A model generated the notes under the pieces. The model was not told where the DNA came from. It did not search any database and saw only the letters and a program-made list of their open reading frames with translations. A stretch of 8,921 nucleotides of DNA, taken from assembly GCA_001302725.1 (NCBI GenBank), contig LIZU01000032.1, forward strand, positions 1 to 8,921, given 5' to 3'. Within the stretch, counting starts at the first letter, position 1, and every line of letters begins with the position of its first letter. Both the position numbers and the translations under genes were made by a program. This DNA is from a candidate division Zixibacteria bacterium DG_27 (lineage in GTDB: Bacteria > Zixibacteria > MSB-5A5 > DG-27). Shown here piece by piece: positions 1-5,926 of the stretch.

Positions 1-1
1 A

Positions 2-64
2 GCCCAAGGTGTCAATCATCTTGCGGAATTTCGTGAGGAGTTTTTGAAGTGTGAGCAACAATGA
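2..64 (+). CDS. Possible C-terminal end of a plus-strand gene cut by the window edge (doubtful)
   Basis: The frame starting at base 2 is open from the window edge and ends at TGA 62-64, giving a 20-residue tail (AQGVNHLAEFREEFLKCEQQ). Its composition is protein-like, but it is far too short to assign a family. Overlapping its end is an open frame of 57 codons starting at GTG 51 and stopping at TAG 222-224, preceded by GAGGAG at 35-40 with a 10-base spacer. A second frame of 49 codons runs from ATG 61 to TGA 208-210. The two main frames join into one continuous frame if ten bases are removed between the two GAGCAA copies at 53-58 and 63-68, so this may be one frameshifted gene tail rather than two genes. 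Ending at 224, it would converge with lon (stop at 255), which is a normal layout. No function is proposed. Confidence 0.25.
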   Translation, partial: AQGVNHLAEFREEFLKCEQQ

Positions 65-224
65 GCAATCTGTGGAGGAGAATGGGTTTGAAGCATCAGA
101 TCGTGAGTGGTCTGCTCTTTTCGCTTCATTGGTGCCAATTGACAGGCGGCGGGAAGGTCCTCAAAGGGTCACAGGACTTCTTTCTCGTCGTCTGGGTTCA
201 AGCTCTTTGACTATGAAATCTTAG
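51..224 (+). CDS. Possible small 57-aa protein or frameshifted continuation of the left-edge gene
   Basis: This GTG-start frame has a purine-rich GAGGAG ten bases upstream and overlaps the preceding frame's stop by 14 bases, as translationally coupled genes can. The product is hydrophilic and rich in Arg, Glu and Ser, with a stretch DREWSALFASLVPIDRRR near residues 17-34. It has no signal peptide, membrane segment or cysteines, and I do not recognise it. Third-position GC looks lower than in the neighbouring genes, which weakens the case. It could instead be the out-of-frame remainder of the gene ending at 64, or simply non-coding. It ends 30 bases from the lon stop on the other strand. Confidence 0.25.
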   Translation: MSNNEQSVEENGFEASDREWSALFASLVPIDRRREGPQRVTGLLSRRLGSSSLTMKS

Positions 225-254
225 AGGGGTTGTTCTCGTTTCAACAGAGGGGTA

Positions 255-2681
255 TCACGCTCTTCGAGCTGCAGCTTTTCTGGTCTTTTCAGTCTTGGTC
301 TCATCCAAGCCGAGCCTTAACACCTCCTCCATGGTCTCCACGGGGACGAATTTTACCTTCTTCTTTATCTCCTCTGGAACCTCTTCTAAATCTTTAACAT
401 TGTGCTTGGGAATCAACACCGTCTTGATGCCGGCTCGATAAGCAGCTAAGGCCTTCTCCTTTATTCCGCCTATTGGCAGAACTTCACCTCTGAGAGTAAC
501 TTCTCCCGTCATCGCCAGGGCTCTTTTTACCGGTCGCTCAGTGAGGATGGAGGCGATGGCAGTGGCCATAGTGATGCCTGCGGAGGGACCATCCTTTGGT
601 GTCGCTCCCGCGGGAACGTGAACGTGGATGTCGTAGTGCTCAAAGGCATCGTCCGAGATTCCCCATCTCGGGGCCGTGGACCGGATGTAGCTCATGGCCG
701 CTTGCACCGACTCCTTCATCACCTCACCCATGTGCCCGGTTAAGGTCAGACTCTTTTTGCCCGGCATCTTGGTGGCCTCGACGAAGAGAATCTCGCCCCC
801 GACGGAAGTCCAGGCCAGACCCGGAACAACTCCCACCAGTGGCTTCTTGCTGGCGACCTCCTGGATGAATTTCTCCGGCCCCAGGTATTCCGACAAATTC
901 GCGGGAATAATGGTGACTTTCGTCTTCGCCTCTATGGCCACCTTCTTGGCCACCTTGCGGCAGATGGTAGCGATCTCCCGATCCAGATTCCGCAGCCCGG
1001 ATTCCCTGGTATAATCGTGGATGATCTTTCTGACAGAGGCTGCACTGAAGCTGAGCTGGGAGCTTTTCAGACCGTGGTTTTCCAACTCTCTGGGGATGAG
1101 GAATTTTTTGGCGATGGCTGACTTCTCCATATCGGTGTATCCCGGAAGCTCTATCATCTCCATCCTGTCTCGCAAAACCGGAGGGATGGTCTCCAGAATA
1201 TTGGCGGTGCCGACGAATAGCACTTTCGAAAGGTCGAAGTCGAGGTCTAAGTAATGGTCGGAGAAGGTGTGATTCTGTTCCGGATCCAGGACCTCCAGAA
1301 GTGCCGAGGAAGGGTCTCCTCGAAAATCGGCTCCGATCTTGTCCATCTCATCCAGCATGAAGACGGGATTGTTGGTTCCCACTCTCCTTAAGCCTTGTAT
1401 TATTCTGCCCGGAAGGGAACCGATGTAGGTGCGGCGGTGACCTCTGATTTCGGCTTCGTCTCTCACCCCCCCCAGAGAGATGCGGTGAAACTGCCTCCCC
1501 ATGGCTCGGGCGATGGAACGCCCCAAAGAGGTTTTCCCCACTCCGGGGGGCCCGACGAAACAGAGGATGGGGCTTTTCAGATCCGATTTCAGCTTCCTCA
1601 CCGCCAGGAATTCCAAAACCCTCTCTTTGACTCGCTCTAAATTGTAATGGTCCTCATCCAGTATCCTCTGGGATTCCTTTATGTCCAGTTTGTCCTCGGA
1701 GGATTTGCTCCAGGGAAGGCTCACCAACCAGTCCAGGTAAGTCCGAGAGACGATATATTCCGCCGCCGAGGGATTCATCTTCGAGAGCCTATCCAGCTCC
1801 TTTCCGGCAGCCTCCAACGCCTCTTTGGGCATCCCCGCGGCTTCGATTTTCTTTCTGAACTCATCCAGCTCCATGGTGCGGTCATCTCCCTCCCCAAGTT
1901 CCCGCTGGATGGCTTTGAGCTGTTCCCGGAGGATGTACTCTCTCTGCGATTTCCCCATCTCCGAGGCCGCTTGCGACTGAATCTTCTTGGACATCTCCAG
2001 GACCTCGACCTCCTTGCCGATGAACTGAATCAACTTGCGGAGCCTCTCTTTGACCTCCACGGTCTCTAGGATTTCTTGTTTCTGGGCAAGCGATATGCTC
2101 AAGTTGGAGGCGATGAGATCCGCAAGTTTGGAAGGATCGTCGGTGTTCAAAGCCGAGACCTGCAGATCCTCCGGGAGATATGGAGCTAGCTGAACGATCC
2201 TTTTCAGCAAATCCAGAACCGACCTCACCAAAGCCTCCACCTCGACGCTCTTTTCGCTCTTGGGTTCGACGAGGTCGACTTCAGCGGTCATATATGGGTC
2301 GGCGCTCAAGATCCTCTTTATGCGAACCCGGGAGAGTCCCTGCACCAGAAAGCGCACCGAGCCGTCCGGGAATCGCAGCATCTTCATTATGGTGCCGGCG
2401 GTCCCGAGTTGATAGATGTCCTCGGAGGTGGGAGCCTCGACCTCCTGGTTTTTCTGGGCGAAAAGCCCGATCGGCTTGCCTTGCATCAGAGCCTCGTCTA
2501 TGAGCCGCGCATAGCGGGGATCGGAGATCATCAGAGGCATTATCAGATAGGGAAAGACTACGGTCCCCTTGGTCGGGAGTATGGCTAACTCCTTCGCCAG
2601 CCGCGGCGTCTCTTCCGCCAGACCCTTAGCTTCCAAACTGGTGGCAGCCCCCTTTGATTTGGTCAAGGAGTTATAATCCAT
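255..2681 (-). CDS. lon: ATP-dependent Lon protease (endopeptidase La), bacterial LonA type
   Basis: Lon is a cytoplasmic, homo-oligomeric AAA+ serine protease that unfolds and degrades damaged proteins and short-lived regulators. The 808-aa product is full length (E. coli Lon is 784). An N-terminal substrate-binding LON domain spans about residues 30-225, followed by a charged helical, probably coiled-coil, linker to about 300. The AAA+ module covers about 350-600, with Walker A GPPGVGKT at 377-384, Walker B FMLDE at 441-445, a sensor-1 Asn in GTAN near 494 and a sensor-2 Arg near 564. The C-terminal protease domain has catalytic Ser700 in PKDGPSAG and Lys743 in GGIKEK, the same 43-residue spacing as Ser679/Lys722 in E. 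coli, so the dyad is intact. The first 30 residues and the last 15 (basic) are variable extensions. ATG 2681 lies 44 bases after the hsp20 stop, with only a weak GGTGAG upstream, which fits co-transcription with hsp20. No CIRCE or HAIR heat-shock operator was seen. Confidence 0.98.
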   Translation of the reverse strand: MDYNSLTKSKGAATSLEAKGLAEETPRLAKELAILPTKGTVVFPYLIMPLMISDPRYARLIDEALMQGKPIGLFAQKNQEVEAPTSEDIYQLGTAGTIMKMLRFPDGSVRFLVQGLSRVRIKRILSADPYMTAEVDLVEPKSEKSVEVEALVRSVLDLLKRIVQLAPYLPEDLQVSALNTDDPSKLADLIASNLSISLAQKQEILETVEVKERLRKLIQFIGKEVEVLEMSKKIQSQAASEMGKSQREYILREQLKAIQRELGEGDDRTMELDEFRKKIEAAGMPKEALEAAGKELDRLSKMNPSAAEYIVSRTYLDWLVSLPWSKSSEDKLDIKESQRILDEDHYNLERVKERVLEFLAVRKLKSDLKSPILCFVGPPGVGKTSLGRSIARAMGRQFHRISLGGVRDEAEIRGHRRTYIGSLPGRIIQGLRRVGTNNPVFMLDEMDKIGADFRGDPSSALLEVLDPEQNHTFSDHYLDLDFDLSKVLFVGTANILETIPPVLRDRMEMIELPGYTDMEKSAIAKKFLIPRELENHGLKSSQLSFSAASVRKIIHDYTRESGLRNLDREIATICRKVAKKVAIEAKTKVTIIPANLSEYLGPEKFIQEVASKKPLVGVVPGLAWTSVGGEILFVEATKMPGKKSLTLTGHMGEVMKESVQAAMSYIRSTAPRWGISDDAFEHYDIHVHVPAGATPKDGPSAGITMATAIASILTERPVKRALAMTGEVTLRGEVLPIGGIKEKALAAYRAGIKTVLIPKHNVKDLEEVPEEIKKKVKFVPVETMEEVLRLGLDETKTEKTRKAAARRA

Positions 2682-2725
2682 TTTCAGGTCTCACCGAACA
2701 GGGTTACAAAACCGGCGAGCGCAAT

Positions 2726-3172
2726 TCATTCGACCTTTATCTCCTTCGGCTTGGATTTCTTATCGACTTTTTTGCCGATTCTTATGATCAAAAACCCCTG
2801 GCGATAAGTGGCGGACACGCCCTCGGGGTCGATCGATTCTGGTAGTTGAAGGTTGCGCTCAAACTCGCCGGAGTTTATCTCCATATTGCGATAAAAAGCC
2901 TTGTCGTTTCCCGGGTGAGGCTTGCGGCTGCCGCTGATGGTCAGGAGATTCTCGTTCAGGGCGATGCTGAAGTCTTGTTGGTTCATGCCCGCCACCTCCA
3001 TGGTGATAACGACCTCGTTTTCGGTCTCCAGAACATCAGTCGGGGGACGCCACAGCCTCCGGGAAGCCAGAATCGGGAACTGTTTCATCCGATAGAAATG
3101 GTCGAACAGAAGGTCCATTTCCTCCTGCATCGTTCTCACATCTTTAAGGAAATGCTTTCCTAGATCCGCCAT
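2726..3172 (-). CDS. Small heat shock protein, Hsp20/alpha-crystallin family
   Basis: Hsp20 proteins are ATP-independent holdases that form large oligomers and keep unfolding proteins soluble for refolding or degradation. From ATG 3172 the product is 148 aa. A short helical N-terminal arm (about 1-40) precedes the alpha-crystallin domain (about 41-133), which has the typical strand pattern: PPTDVLETENEVVITMEVAG, then LLTISGSR, a FERNLQLP segment, and ATYRQGFLIIRI, equivalent to the conserved A-x-x-x-N-G-V-L signature. The C-terminal tail ends in EIKVE, an I-x-V motif of the kind that docks into neighbouring dimers. A longer GTG start at 3184 is in frame, but the ATG has an ideal GGAGG (3178-3182) five bases upstream, and that sequence would lie inside the coding region if the GTG were used, so the ATG is preferred. 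The gene sits 44 bases after the 99-aa gene stop and 44 bases before lon, suggesting a holdase-protease operon. Confidence 0.95.
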   Translation of the reverse strand: MADLGKHFLKDVRTMQEEMDLLFDHFYRMKQFPILASRRLWRPPTDVLETENEVVITMEVAGMNQQDFSIALNENLLTISGSRKPHPGNDKAFYRNMEINSGEFERNLQLPESIDPEGVSATYRQGFLIIRIGKKVDKKSKPKEIKVE

Positions 3173-3177
3173 CTTCG

Positions 3178-3182
3178 CCTCC
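3178..3182 (-). promoter_or_regulatory. Strong ribosome binding site GGAGG of hsp20
   Basis: On the minus strand GGAGG is followed by a 5-base spacer and ATG at 3172. It decides the start: the in-frame GTG at 3184 lies just before this motif and has no comparable Shine-Dalgarno sequence of its own. Confidence 0.75.
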
Positions 3183-3215
3183 ACGCTACTCCGGAATCAC
3201 CGACTGCCCATTCTT

Positions 3216-3515
3216 TCAATCTTCGATTCCCCCGTATTGCCTCTTTACCTTCTCCAGCCAACTTGAGAACTTCTCCTCTTTCTCCGCGGTGGGGAGGGTT
3301 AGCTCGAACAGATTGTGTTTCTCTTTCAGGGAGCTTCGGGGGTAGAAAAGGAATTTGAAATCTCCCTCGATGGTCTTCCTTTCCCCTTCGAGAACCGGAG
3401 TGCCGTCGTAGTCATATGATAGCGCTCCCCGGAAGAGGACAGAATATCTCCCCTCGCTAGTCTTTTCGACTGTGAGCTTAAAATCCTTGAACTCAATGAT
3501 CCTCTTTTGCGCCAT
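3216..3515 (-). CDS. Conserved-looking hypothetical protein, 99 aa, first gene of the hsp20-lon operon
   Basis: I do not recognise this family. From ATG 3515 the product is 99 aa (MAQKRIIEFKDF... to ...QYGGIED), soluble, rich in Lys, Glu and Phe, and without cysteines, signal peptide or membrane segments. Alternating hydrophobic and charged residues over about 8-60 (KLTVEK, YSVLFRGALSYDYDG, GDFKFLFYP) suggest a small beta-sheet domain, followed by a charged helix (about 74-93, EKEEKFSSWLEKVKRQ). The frame is open upstream to a run of three TTG codons ending at 3584, which would add 23 residues (122 aa). The ATG is preferred because the extension has an un-protein-like composition and covers the likely promoter. 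The Shine-Dalgarno sequence is weak at the ATG: AAGGAAGG lies 22 bases away, too far. The gene ends 43 bases before hsp20 and is probably co-transcribed, so a link to protein quality control is plausible but only inferred from position. Confidence 0.75.
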   Translation of the reverse strand: MAQKRIIEFKDFKLTVEKTSEGRYSVLFRGALSYDYDGTPVLEGERKTIEGDFKFLFYPRSSLKEKHNLFELTLPTAEKEEKFSSWLEKVKRQYGGIED

Positions 3516-3549
3516 TTTCCAGTTCCCGCTGGTTTTTCCTTCCTTAAAA

Positions 3550-3578
3550 AATATACATTGCCGGGGGTAGGTGCGCAA
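3550..3578 (-). promoter_or_regulatory. Candidate promoter of the minus-strand hypothetical-hsp20-lon operon
   Basis: Read on the minus strand, TTGCGC (3578-3573) is followed by a 17-base spacer and TATATT (3555-3550), a five-of-six match to the sigma-70-type -10 box. The -35 match is poor, three of six. Transcription would begin near 3543, some 28 bases before the preferred ATG at 3515. No heat-shock sigma-32-like element, CIRCE or HAIR repeat was found, so how the operon responds to stress cannot be read from the sequence. Confidence 0.3.
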
Positions 3579-3774
3579 CAACAATTGCTATTATGATTCA
3601 GGGTTAGTGGTTTTCGGTTGGATGTTGAGAAATTCGTCTTCTCACGAAGATCGGCGGTCTTGGGCGATCCCTGCCGCTTGGTAAAAGCAGGTGAGATACT
3701 TCGCTTCTGCGATGACTTCTTTTCTTGTTGTCAAGTCTCGCCCCGGTGCGGAAGCCGTTTTTTCTGCACAGCTC

Positions 3775-3803
3775 TTGACAGTCTCCTTAAAGCTGCTTAT
3801 GAT
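3775..3803 (+). promoter_or_regulatory. Strong sigma-70-type promoter of the DUF362-amrS-synthase operon
   Basis: A perfect -35 hexamer TTGACA (3775-3780), an ideal 17-base spacer (3781-3797) and TATGAT (3798-3803, five of six to the -10 consensus) predict a transcript start near 3810. That gives a leader of about 40 bases before ATG 3849. A near-consensus promoter suggests good basal expression unless repressed. The CTTGACA covering the -35 is one arm of an inverted pair with TGTCAAG at 3729-3735. Confidence 0.7.
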
Positions 3804-3834
3804 AATGGTGTTTGGCTTGATTCCCGCTAGTGGC

Positions 3835-3840
3835 GAGGAG
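3835..3840 (+). promoter_or_regulatory. Ribosome binding site GAGGAG of the DUF362 gene
   Basis: GAGGAG is followed by an 8-base spacer and ATG at 3849, a near-ideal arrangement that supports this start and the transcript predicted from the promoter at 3775-3803. Confidence 0.7.
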
Positions 3841-3848
3841 AAAGAGCA

Positions 3849-4751
3849 ATGAGATCGAAAGTCGTCCTGGTCAGACATAAGAATATCTTCGATAGTCGGG
3901 GAAGGCTGAAAAGACCGAGCGTCACCGAAGCACTAGACGCTGGCTTGAAAGCCTTGACGGGCGATAGGGACTCCAGGGACAGCCTGCGCAGCCTCTTTGA
4001 TGCCTCCGGCGCTGTTGCCCTGAAGTCGAACTGTCTCAGTGGCAGGATGCTCTCCACCGCGCCGGAGCTTGCCTTCTCCCTGGCAGAAGAGCTTCACGTC
4101 ATCGGCATTAAAAAGAGCAATGTCATCATCTGGGAGCGCACCGAGAGGGAGCTGGCTTCTGCCGGATATAGTCTGAACCCGAAAGGAGGCGATTTCAGGG
4201 TCCTCGCCACTGACAGCAGGGGAGCTGGCTATTCCCGTTCTCTGTTCGTCTCCGGGAAGGTGGGAAGTCTTCTCAGCAGGATCATGACCGGTATTGCGGA
4301 TTTCGCTATCAACATGCCCATCCTCAAAGACCATAATCTGGCGGGCCTCTCCGGCGGCATGAAGAATTATTACGGAGCAATTCACAATCCCAACAAGTTC
4401 CACGATAACAACTGTGATCCCTACGTTGCCGATGTGAATGCCCTTCCCGACATCAAGAACAAGAACCGGTTGACCGTCTGCGATTGCACCAGGGTTCAAT
4501 ACCACGGTGGGCCGGGATACAAGCCTCACTGGTGTGAGAAGTTTGGCGGGCTTTTGCTCTCTAAAGATCCCGTCGCTTTAGACCGAATTGCGTATAATAT
4601 TTTAGAACAGCTCAGGAGGAAGAACGGTCTTGGGAGCCTCAAGGAGGAGAGGCGAGAACCGAAGTATATTTTCACTGCCGGTGATGACGAGCACAAACTG
4701 GGTAGTTGTTCGATTGAGGACATAGATTTCGTCGAGGTAGGTCTGTCTTAG
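3849..4751 (+). CDS. DUF362 domain-containing protein
   Basis: This 300-aa protein belongs to the DUF362 family, whose biochemical role is not established and which is often found with iron-sulfur or radical SAM proteins. The family core is clear. An N-terminal segment ALKSNCLSGRMLSTAPEL (about 57-74) corresponds to the usual K-x-N region. It is followed by the signature from about 151 to 176 (INMPILKDHNLAGLSGG then MKNYYGAIHNP), a strand-turn CDCT (211-214), and SKDPVALDRIAYNIL (238-252). Cysteines (62, 189, 211, 213, 229, 287) are scattered; there is no CxxCxxC ferredoxin cluster such as some family members carry. There is no signal peptide or membrane segment, so a cytoplasmic place is predicted, in contrast to the Tat leader of the next gene. 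It has a good ribosome binding site and promoter, and its stop is one base from the next ATG, so translation is probably coupled. Confidence 0.9.
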   Translation: MRSKVVLVRHKNIFDSRGRLKRPSVTEALDAGLKALTGDRDSRDSLRSLFDASGAVALKSNCLSGRMLSTAPELAFSLAEELHVIGIKKSNVIIWERTERELASAGYSLNPKGGDFRVLATDSRGAGYSRSLFVSGKVGSLLSRIMTGIADFAINMPILKDHNLAGLSGGMKNYYGAIHNPNKFHDNNCDPYVADVNALPDIKNKNRLTVCDCTRVQYHGGPGYKPHWCEKFGGLLLSKDPVALDRIAYNILEQLRRKNGLGSLKEERREPKYIFTAGDDEHKLGSCSIEDIDFVEVGLS

Positions 4752-4752
4752 C

Positions 4753-5904
4753 ATGAGTAGAATCGATCGTCGGGAATTCTTGAGATATGGTGCCCTGGGG
4801 GCCTCCTCCTTGGCCCTGAGCTCTTTCCCATTCGGAGGGAAGATCCTGGACTTCTGTCCCCGAGCCTATGCCTTAGAATTGACGGGTGACTTGTCGACTG
4901 AGGAGGCGCGTTACTATAAGAAACTCGAGGAGTCGGTCGTTGGGTGTGAGCTCTGTCCTCGAAGCTGCAAAGTTGCCGATCGGGAAAGAGGCTACTGTGG
5001 GGTCAGAGAGAACCGCGAGGGTGAGTATTTCACTCTGGTTTACTCTCGCCCCTGCAGTCTCAACGTCGATCCCATAGAGAAAAAACCGTTTTTTCATTTC
5101 CTCCCTGGCACGACCGCCTTTTCGATGGCGACCGCAGGCTGTAATGTCAATTGCAAATTCTGTCAGAATTGGGACATATCCCAGGTGCGTCCGGAGCAGA
5201 CCCGCAACTATTACCTCCCCCCGAAGGAGCTGGTCGATTTGGCAGTCCGCTATAAGGCCCCGACCATCGCCTATACTTATTCGGAGCCGATCATCTTCTA
5301 CGAATACATGTACGACACTGCCAAACTGGGACACACCAAGGGGGTTCGCAGCGTGATGATAAGCGGCGGCTACATCAAGGAGAAACCGCTGGTTGATTTG
5401 GTCAGGCATCTCGATGCGGTAAAGATCGACCTCAAGGCCTTCACCGAGAAATACTACAAGGAGGTCTGTCACGGGGAGCTGAAGCCGATATTGGAATGTC
5501 TGGTCACCCTCAAAAGGGAGGGGATCTGGACCGAGATTGTCTATCTGGTAGTGCCGACTCTAAATGACCGCAAAAACGAGATCGAGGCCATGTGCGCCTG
5601 GATTCTCGACAACCTCGGTCCGGATGTTCCGGTTCACTTCACCCGCTTTCATCCGATGTATCTTCTGAAGAATCTCCCTTCCACCCCCGTCAAAACCTTA
5701 GAAATGGCGCGCCGCACTGCCCTCGAGAAGGGCCTTAACTTCGTCTATATCGGGAATGTCCCCGGCCACGAAGGGGAGAATACTTACTGTCCTGAGTGTG
5801 GGAAAGTTCTAATCAAAAGAACCGGTTTTTCGATTCTCTCAAACGATGTTGTCTCAGGGAAGTGCAAACATTGCGGGAAGATGATTCCCGGAGTCTGGTC
5901 ATAG
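4753..5904 (+). CDS. amrS: AmmeMemoRadiSam-type radical SAM enzyme with twin-arginine signal peptide
   Basis: The 383-aa product matches the radical SAM component of the AmmeMemoRadiSam system, a pyruvate-formate-lyase-activase-like family that reductively cleaves S-adenosylmethionine; its substrate is unknown. The [4Fe-4S] motif C130-x3-C134-x2-C137 (AGCNVNCKFCQNW) is intact. Before it lies the family's extra cysteine set C65, C68, C72, C82 (CELCPRSC...GYCGVR); after it come the barrel segments TYSEPIIFYEY (175-185), SGGY (204-207) and KIDLKAF (224-230). A C-terminal zinc-ribbon-like end has C346/C349 and C371/C374 and closes with IPGVW. Unusually, residues 1-40 form a Tat leader: DRREFLR (5-11), a hydrophobic stretch (12-29) and AYA before a likely cut after residue 40. 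ATG 4753 is one base after the DUF362 stop, with AGGTAGG about 11 bases upstream. Neither AMMECR1 nor Memo, the usual partners, is in the window. Confidence 0.9.
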   Translation: MSRIDRREFLRYGALGASSLALSSFPFGGKILDFCPRAYALELTGDLSTEEARYYKKLEESVVGCELCPRSCKVADRERGYCGVRENREGEYFTLVYSRPCSLNVDPIEKKPFFHFLPGTTAFSMATAGCNVNCKFCQNWDISQVRPEQTRNYYLPPKELVDLAVRYKAPTIAYTYSEPIIFYEYMYDTAKLGHTKGVRSVMISGGYIKEKPLVDLVRHLDAVKIDLKAFTEKYYKEVCHGELKPILECLVTLKREGIWTEIVYLVVPTLNDRKNEIEAMCAWILDNLGPDVPVHFTRFHPMYLLKNLPSTPVKTLEMARRTALEKGLNFVYIGNVPGHEGENTYCPECGKVLIKRTGFSILSNDVVSGKCKHCGKMIPGVWS

Positions 5905-5926
5905 AATATAGAGGGACCTTTGAGCT

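Larger units (their letters stand above)
3516..3848. other. Divergent intergenic region of 333 bases, no gene supported
   Basis: This is the shared upstream region of the minus-strand proteostasis operon and the plus-strand DUF362-amrS-synthase operon. It holds the plus promoter at 3775-3803, a weaker minus promoter candidate at 3550-3578, and an inverted pair TGTCAAG (3729-3735) and CTTGACA (3774-3780), so a perfect TTGACA hexamer faces each way. Open frames exist on both strands (plus 3618-3830, minus 3642-3878), but they lack ribosome binding sites, show no family signature and overlap the plus promoter. No tRNA, riboswitch or T-tract terminator was recognised. Confidence 0.6.

Noticed and set aside
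223..253. Eight-base direct repeat AGAGGGGT at 223-230 and 246-253 next to the lon stop
   Set aside because: Too short to call a target-site duplication or repeat element; the 15 bases between hold nothing recognisable, and no T-tract terminator for lon is formed.
3618..3830. Plus-strand open frame of 70 codons in the same intergenic region
   Set aside because: No ribosome binding site, unusual composition with many Cys and Phe, and it runs through the promoter that serves the DUF362 gene.
3516..3848. Heat-shock operator (CIRCE, HAIR) or sigma-32-like promoter before the hsp20-lon operon
   Set aside because: I looked for the CIRCE inverted repeat TTAGCACTC/GAGTGCTAA, the HAIR repeat CTTGAGT/ACTCAAG and a CCCCAT-type -10 and found none convincing.
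3642..3878. Minus-strand open frame of 78 codons between the divergent operons
   Set aside because: It overlaps the strong plus promoter and the start of the DUF362 gene, has no ribosome binding site before its ATG, and shows no family motif.
3933..4529. Long minus-strand open frame of 198 codons opposite the DUF362 gene
   Set aside because: It is a mirror of a well-supported coding gene; the DUF362 signatures are on the plus strand and no coherent family appears on the minus strand.
4873..5472. Minus-strand open frame of 199 codons opposite the radical SAM gene
   Set aside because: Shadow frame; the cysteine motifs and the Tat leader on the plus strand define the real gene.
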